Shown here piece by piece: positions 61,722-64,000 of a DNA stretch of 64,000 nt. A program made the translations under genes and the position numbers. Position 1 is the stretch's first letter. Each line of letters begins with the position of its first letter. Below the pieces are notes generated by a model. The model worked only from the letters and a program-made list of their open reading frames with translations. It searched no databases and was not told the DNA's origin. The stretch is from NCBI RefSeq assembly GCF_030679875.1, contig NZ_JAUXSP010000021.1, positions 1 through 64,000 of the forward strand. The letters run 5' to 3'. The DNA comes from Phenylobacterium sp. GTDB taxonomy: Bacteria; Pseudomonadota; Alphaproteobacteria; Caulobacterales; Caulobacteraceae.

Positions 61722-62171
61722 TCAGGGACGGGCGACCGGCCCGCAGACCCGACCATCCGGACAAGGCGCGATGTGCACCTGCGGCGGCTCGACAGTCACC
61801 TGCGAAGGCTTCACCCGCACGTCGGGGGCATGAAGATAAATCTGGGCGGGCGCGACGCGGATCGGCGGCGCCTCTACGTAGATCGGCGGGCCCTGGATAT
61901 CGATGCGGCCCGAGGGGACGTAGACCGGCTGGGAATAGATCCGCACCGCCGGACCGCCGGTGTGGCGGACGTTCCATGGTGTGCCGGGGTGGTAGAAGAC
62001 GTGCTCCTGCGGGCAGTAGCAGTCGGCGTGCCCCGGGTGACCCGGATGGGTCGGCGGGCAGTTCTGATAGCTGGGCTGAGCCGAAGTCGGGTGATACTGC
62101 GCGTTGGCCGCGCCGGCCGAGGCCAGGATCGCGATCACCGCCAATGACGCTGTCTTGAGCATTATAACCAT
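61722..62171 (-). CDS. secreted heptad-repeat protein
   Basis: A 149-residue secreted protein. The signal peptide is LKTASLAVIAILASAGAANA (cleavage after Ala). A His/Pro/Cys-rich segment (THPGHPGHADCYCPQEHVFYHPG) follows. Residues 76-138 are nine tandem heptads of pattern [IV]-x-[IVL]-x-x-x-x with a Pro in most units, for example IYVEAPP, IRVAPAQ and VTVEPPQ. It is probably a beta-rich structural or surface protein, but no family is recognised. ATG 62171 or 62162 are possible. Confidence 0.75.
   Translation of the reverse strand: MVIMLKTASLAVIAILASAGAANAQYHPTSAQPSYQNCPPTHPGHPGHADCYCPQEHVFYHPGTPWNVRHTGGPAVRIYSQPVYVPSGRIDIQGPPIYVEAPPIRVAPAQIYLHAPDVRVKPSQVTVEPPQVHIAPCPDGRVCGPVARP
61758..61946 (-). 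repeat. nine tandem heptad-coding units
   Basis: The nine 21-base units encode VRIYSQP, VYVPSGR, IDIQGPP, IYVEAPP, IRVAPAQ, IYLHAPD, VRVKPSQ, VTVEPPQ and VHIAPCP. The period is kept in protein, but the codons differ widely, so this is an old, selected protein repeat and not a recent DNA duplication. Confidence 0.8.
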
Positions 62172-62369
62172 CCCCAGTTGAGACTATTCAAGGGCTGGCG
62201 AACGGCCATCAGCCCCTTACGCTGACGGTTCCCTGTTAGGGCGGATCGAATGGCCTGACAAGGTTCTGTTAACCATAGTTCCAGGCAAGGTTAACCACTC
62301 TGGCCACCTGACGCAGACAGGTTCGCCTCTGAGGCGAGCGGCCCCGCGGCCGCCTTCAACTCTGGCGCG

Positions 62370-63260
62370 TCATCCGCGGGCTTGTGTCCCCCGGTCAAGG
62401 GCCTGAAGAATGTGCTCAATGAGCTGTTCGGCTGCGGCCGGAATTGCGCCGCGTGGGCGCATCAGAGCGATTTCGGCGTCGGCCAGAGGCGGAAGCCCGC
62501 TCTCTTCACCTAGGATCACCATGTCAGGAGGCGCCATGTCCCGTGGCAGAACCGTGGCTCCCAGTCCCGCCCGCAGCGCGGCCTGCTGACCGGCGAGGGA
62601 GGGGCTTGTATAGGCCGCGCGCCAGCTGCGCCCCCTCGCCTCCAGGGCGGCGATGGCGCGTTTGCGATAGACGCAGGGAGAGGGGGCGAGGACCAGGGGG
62701 ATGGGTCCGTCACCCGCCATGGCGCCTGCATCGGCGGCGACCCAGACCAGAGGCTCGCGCCAGACCCGTACGCCCATGTCCGGCCCCAGGGGCTCTCGCT
62801 TGACCAGGACAAGGTCAAAGGCCCCGTCTCGCAGCCCCTCCAGCAGGCGGAGCGTCAGATCGCAGGTCACGGTCATGGCCACCTGCGGGTGGGCCCTGGC
62901 GAAGGCGCCAAGCACCTCCGGCAGGTACAGGGTGGCGAAGTCCTCCGGGGCGCCCAGCCTGACCTCGCCCGCCAGATCGTCACCGCGCAGACCCGAGACA
63001 ATCTCGTCATTGAGCCGCAGCAGCCGCCTGGCCTGGGGCAGGAGACCCTCGCCGTCAGCAGTCAGCACCACCCTCCGAGGATCGCGGATGAACAGGCTGG
63101 TTCCCAGCGTGGTCTCCAGGCGCCGCAACTGCAGACTCACCGCCGACTGGGTGAGCCCCAGACGTTCGCCGGCGCGGGTGAAGTTCTGGGCCTCAGCTAT
63201 GGCCACAAAGGTGCGCACGAGCCCCAGGTCCAGGGCCTCGAACCGACGGCGTCCTGACAT
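62370..63260 (-). CDS. LysR family transcriptional regulator
   Basis: A 296-residue LysR regulator. The N-terminal winged helix is ALDLGLVRTFVAIAEAQNFTRAGERLGLTQSAVSLQLRRLETTLGTSLFIRDPRRVVLTADGE, followed by the effector-binding domain with GEVRLGAPEDFATLYLPEVLGAF and FDLVLVKRE. ATG 63260 fits the family start; the frame is open to 63467. The target genes are unknown; no divergent partner with clear regulation is seen. Confidence 0.93.
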   Translation of the reverse strand: MSGRRRFEALDLGLVRTFVAIAEAQNFTRAGERLGLTQSAVSLQLRRLETTLGTSLFIRDPRRVVLTADGEGLLPQARRLLRLNDEIVSGLRGDDLAGEVRLGAPEDFATLYLPEVLGAFARAHPQVAMTVTCDLTLRLLEGLRDGAFDLVLVKREPLGPDMGVRVWREPLVWVAADAGAMAGDGPIPLVLAPSPCVYRKRAIAALEARGRSWRAAYTSPSLAGQQAALRAGLGATVLPRDMAPPDMVILGEESGLPPLADAEIALMRPRGAIPAAAEQLIEHILQALDRGTQARG

Positions 63261-63355
63261 GATCAACCTACCTCGTCCTGGGCCGTGGGCGGACCCGGGC
63301 GATGGAATGGCCGGGGCGTGGAGCCCCGGCCACGACCCTAAAATCGTACAGGGGC

Positions 63356-63538
63356 CTAAAAACGTACAGGCGAAAGACCCGCTTCTGCGAGGAACATCTG
63401 GCCCTTCAGGGCCAGCCTGCGACGCTTGAGGTCCTGAAGCCGACGGACGTCCGGCGCCTCGAGGCATTCCTCCCGGCGGATGGCGTTGTCGAGGCGGCGG
63501 TGTTCATTGCGCAGACGGTAAAGACGTATCCGATCCAT
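63356..63538 (-). CDS. DUF465 (YdcH) family protein
   Basis: A 60-residue helical protein (RIRLYRLRNEHRRLDNAIRREECLEAPDVRRLQDLKRRRLALKGQM) of the DUF465/YdcH type: H-x-x-L-D-x-x-I, then P-D, then L-K-x-x-x-L-x-L-K. The function is unknown. GAGGAG lies 8 bases upstream of ATG 63538, which excludes the longer upstream frame. Confidence 0.85.
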   Translation of the reverse strand: MDRIRLYRLRNEHRRLDNAIRREECLEAPDVRRLQDLKRRRLALKGQMFLAEAGLSPVRF

Positions 63539-63884
63539 GTTGGGGCTCCTCGGTAGAAGAGGGCGCGCCCGGCCATGGAGACCGACCTGTCGATTGGGGG
63601 GAGAGAGACCTTCAGACCCTGCTCGCAGCCGGACGCGCCCGCTGCGGTCCGACATCGCGACCCCAATGGTCGCCAGAGGGGCCCGGCCCGCATCGACAAT
63701 CTGGCTGCGGGGCGGGTTCGTGCGCAAGCTAAACCGTCATTCAAAACCGCAATGATCGTGATGAGATCCGAATGCCGTTGGGCGTCGCCTTCCCCGAAAC
63801 TCTGCACCGCCGCGGCTTACCGCGCGCGACTGTTTTCAGGGCCAACCTATCGCCCTGCGACGCGAACCTCGCTAGAACGCCGCC
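63539..63884. other. intergenic stretch upstream of purL
   Basis: This 346-base stretch holds only overlapping short frames without family resemblance. It should carry the purL promoter, since purL no longer follows purQ, but no promoter or hairpin is convincing. Confidence 0.4.
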
Positions 63885-64000
63885 ATGACCGCTGCGCCTG
63901 CGAAATCTCTGGCCGATACGGCCGCCGAGTTCGGCCTCAAGGCCGAGGAATATGACCTGATCCTCAAGCGCCTGAACCGCGAGCCCAACCTCGTGGAACT
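63885..64000 (+). CDS. purL: phosphoribosylformylglycinamidine synthase subunit PurL, start only
   Basis: The first 38 codons of PurL. Residues LADTAAEFGLKAEEYDLILKRLNREPNLVEL match the conserved N-terminus of the small alphaproteobacterial PurL, where the phrase GL...EY..I...L.R.PN..EL is diagnostic. The rest is beyond the window. PurL catalyses the ATP-dependent step of FGAM synthesis with PurQ and PurS, which lie 12.7 kb upstream. The ATG at 63885 is fixed by the family start. Confidence 0.9.
   Translation, partial: MTAAPAKSLADTAAEFGLKAEEYDLILKRLNREPNLVE

Noticed and set aside
1..64000. CRISPR arrays, tRNA or rRNA genes, intact insertion sequences
   Set aside because: I saw no regular spaced repeats, no tRNA T-loop pattern with matching arms, and no transposase with terminal repeats.

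Overview
The window comes from a GC-rich alphaproteobacterium, most probably a member of the Caulobacterales (Caulobacter/Phenylobacterium-like). The reasons are the gene families present: an F1F0-ATPase zeta inhibitor (DUF1476), DUF6481 and DUF3297 proteins, many TonB-dependent receptors, and a lasso peptide locus laid out like the caulobacterial astexin/caulosegnin/zucinodin clusters. The assignment is an inference; there is no rRNA or tRNA in the window to confirm it.

Region by region: 1-7.2 kb holds a SapC-domain protein, two methyltransferases, a VanZ-like membrane protein, a three-gene glycosyltransferase/methyltransferase/toroid-fold operon and a CinA-type molybdopterin-binding protein. 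7.3-19.8 kb is a compact P-type (VirB/VirD4) type IV secretion island in the order virB2-3-4-5-6-7-8-9-10-11-virD4, followed by a free-standing LPD7 protein and, convergent to it, a relaxase and its MobC-like partner. No VirB1 and no integrase are visible. The island sits between the cinA-like gene and sfsA. 20-35 kb contains sfsA, a nuclease, a secreted protein, and then a lasso peptide locus: an ECF sigma factor, FecR anti-sigma, an STN-type TonB receptor and an S9-family (iso)peptidase on the left, and on the right the maturation enzymes C and B, a 34-residue precursor A that I found by hand, and a GntR regulator. The predicted mature peptide is GSIGENVELDARPQP with a Gly1-Glu8 ring. A MNT-HEPN gene sits between the sigma and FecR genes.

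35-41 kb holds a membrane protein of unknown function, map, a decayed LytTR regulator, a hipBA toxin-antitoxin module with four evenly spaced operators, a frameshifted small gene and DUF6481. 41-51 kb is mostly housekeeping: an MliC-like lipoprotein, a GST, two paralogous MFS transporters, purB, a CPA2 antiporter, the ATPase zeta inhibitor, then purC-purS-lipoprotein-purQ. 51-63.5 kb is a block of variable genes (MFS, truncated globin, two chemoreceptors, a TonB receptor with a broken N-terminus and its YfiR-like neighbour, an inosine/uracil-type DNA glycosylase, a secreted heptad-repeat protein and a LysR regulator) that separates purQ from purL. purL begins at 63885 and runs off the window.

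How the parts work together: the lasso locus looks like a closed loop of production, re-import, signalling and degradation. B and C mature the peptide. The TonB receptor with its STN domain is predicted to bind it outside and signal through FecR to the sigma factor. The peptidase is predicted to open the isopeptide bond. The T4SS island encodes a mating channel, coupling protein and relaxosome, so it was built for DNA transfer, although how it would excise is not visible.
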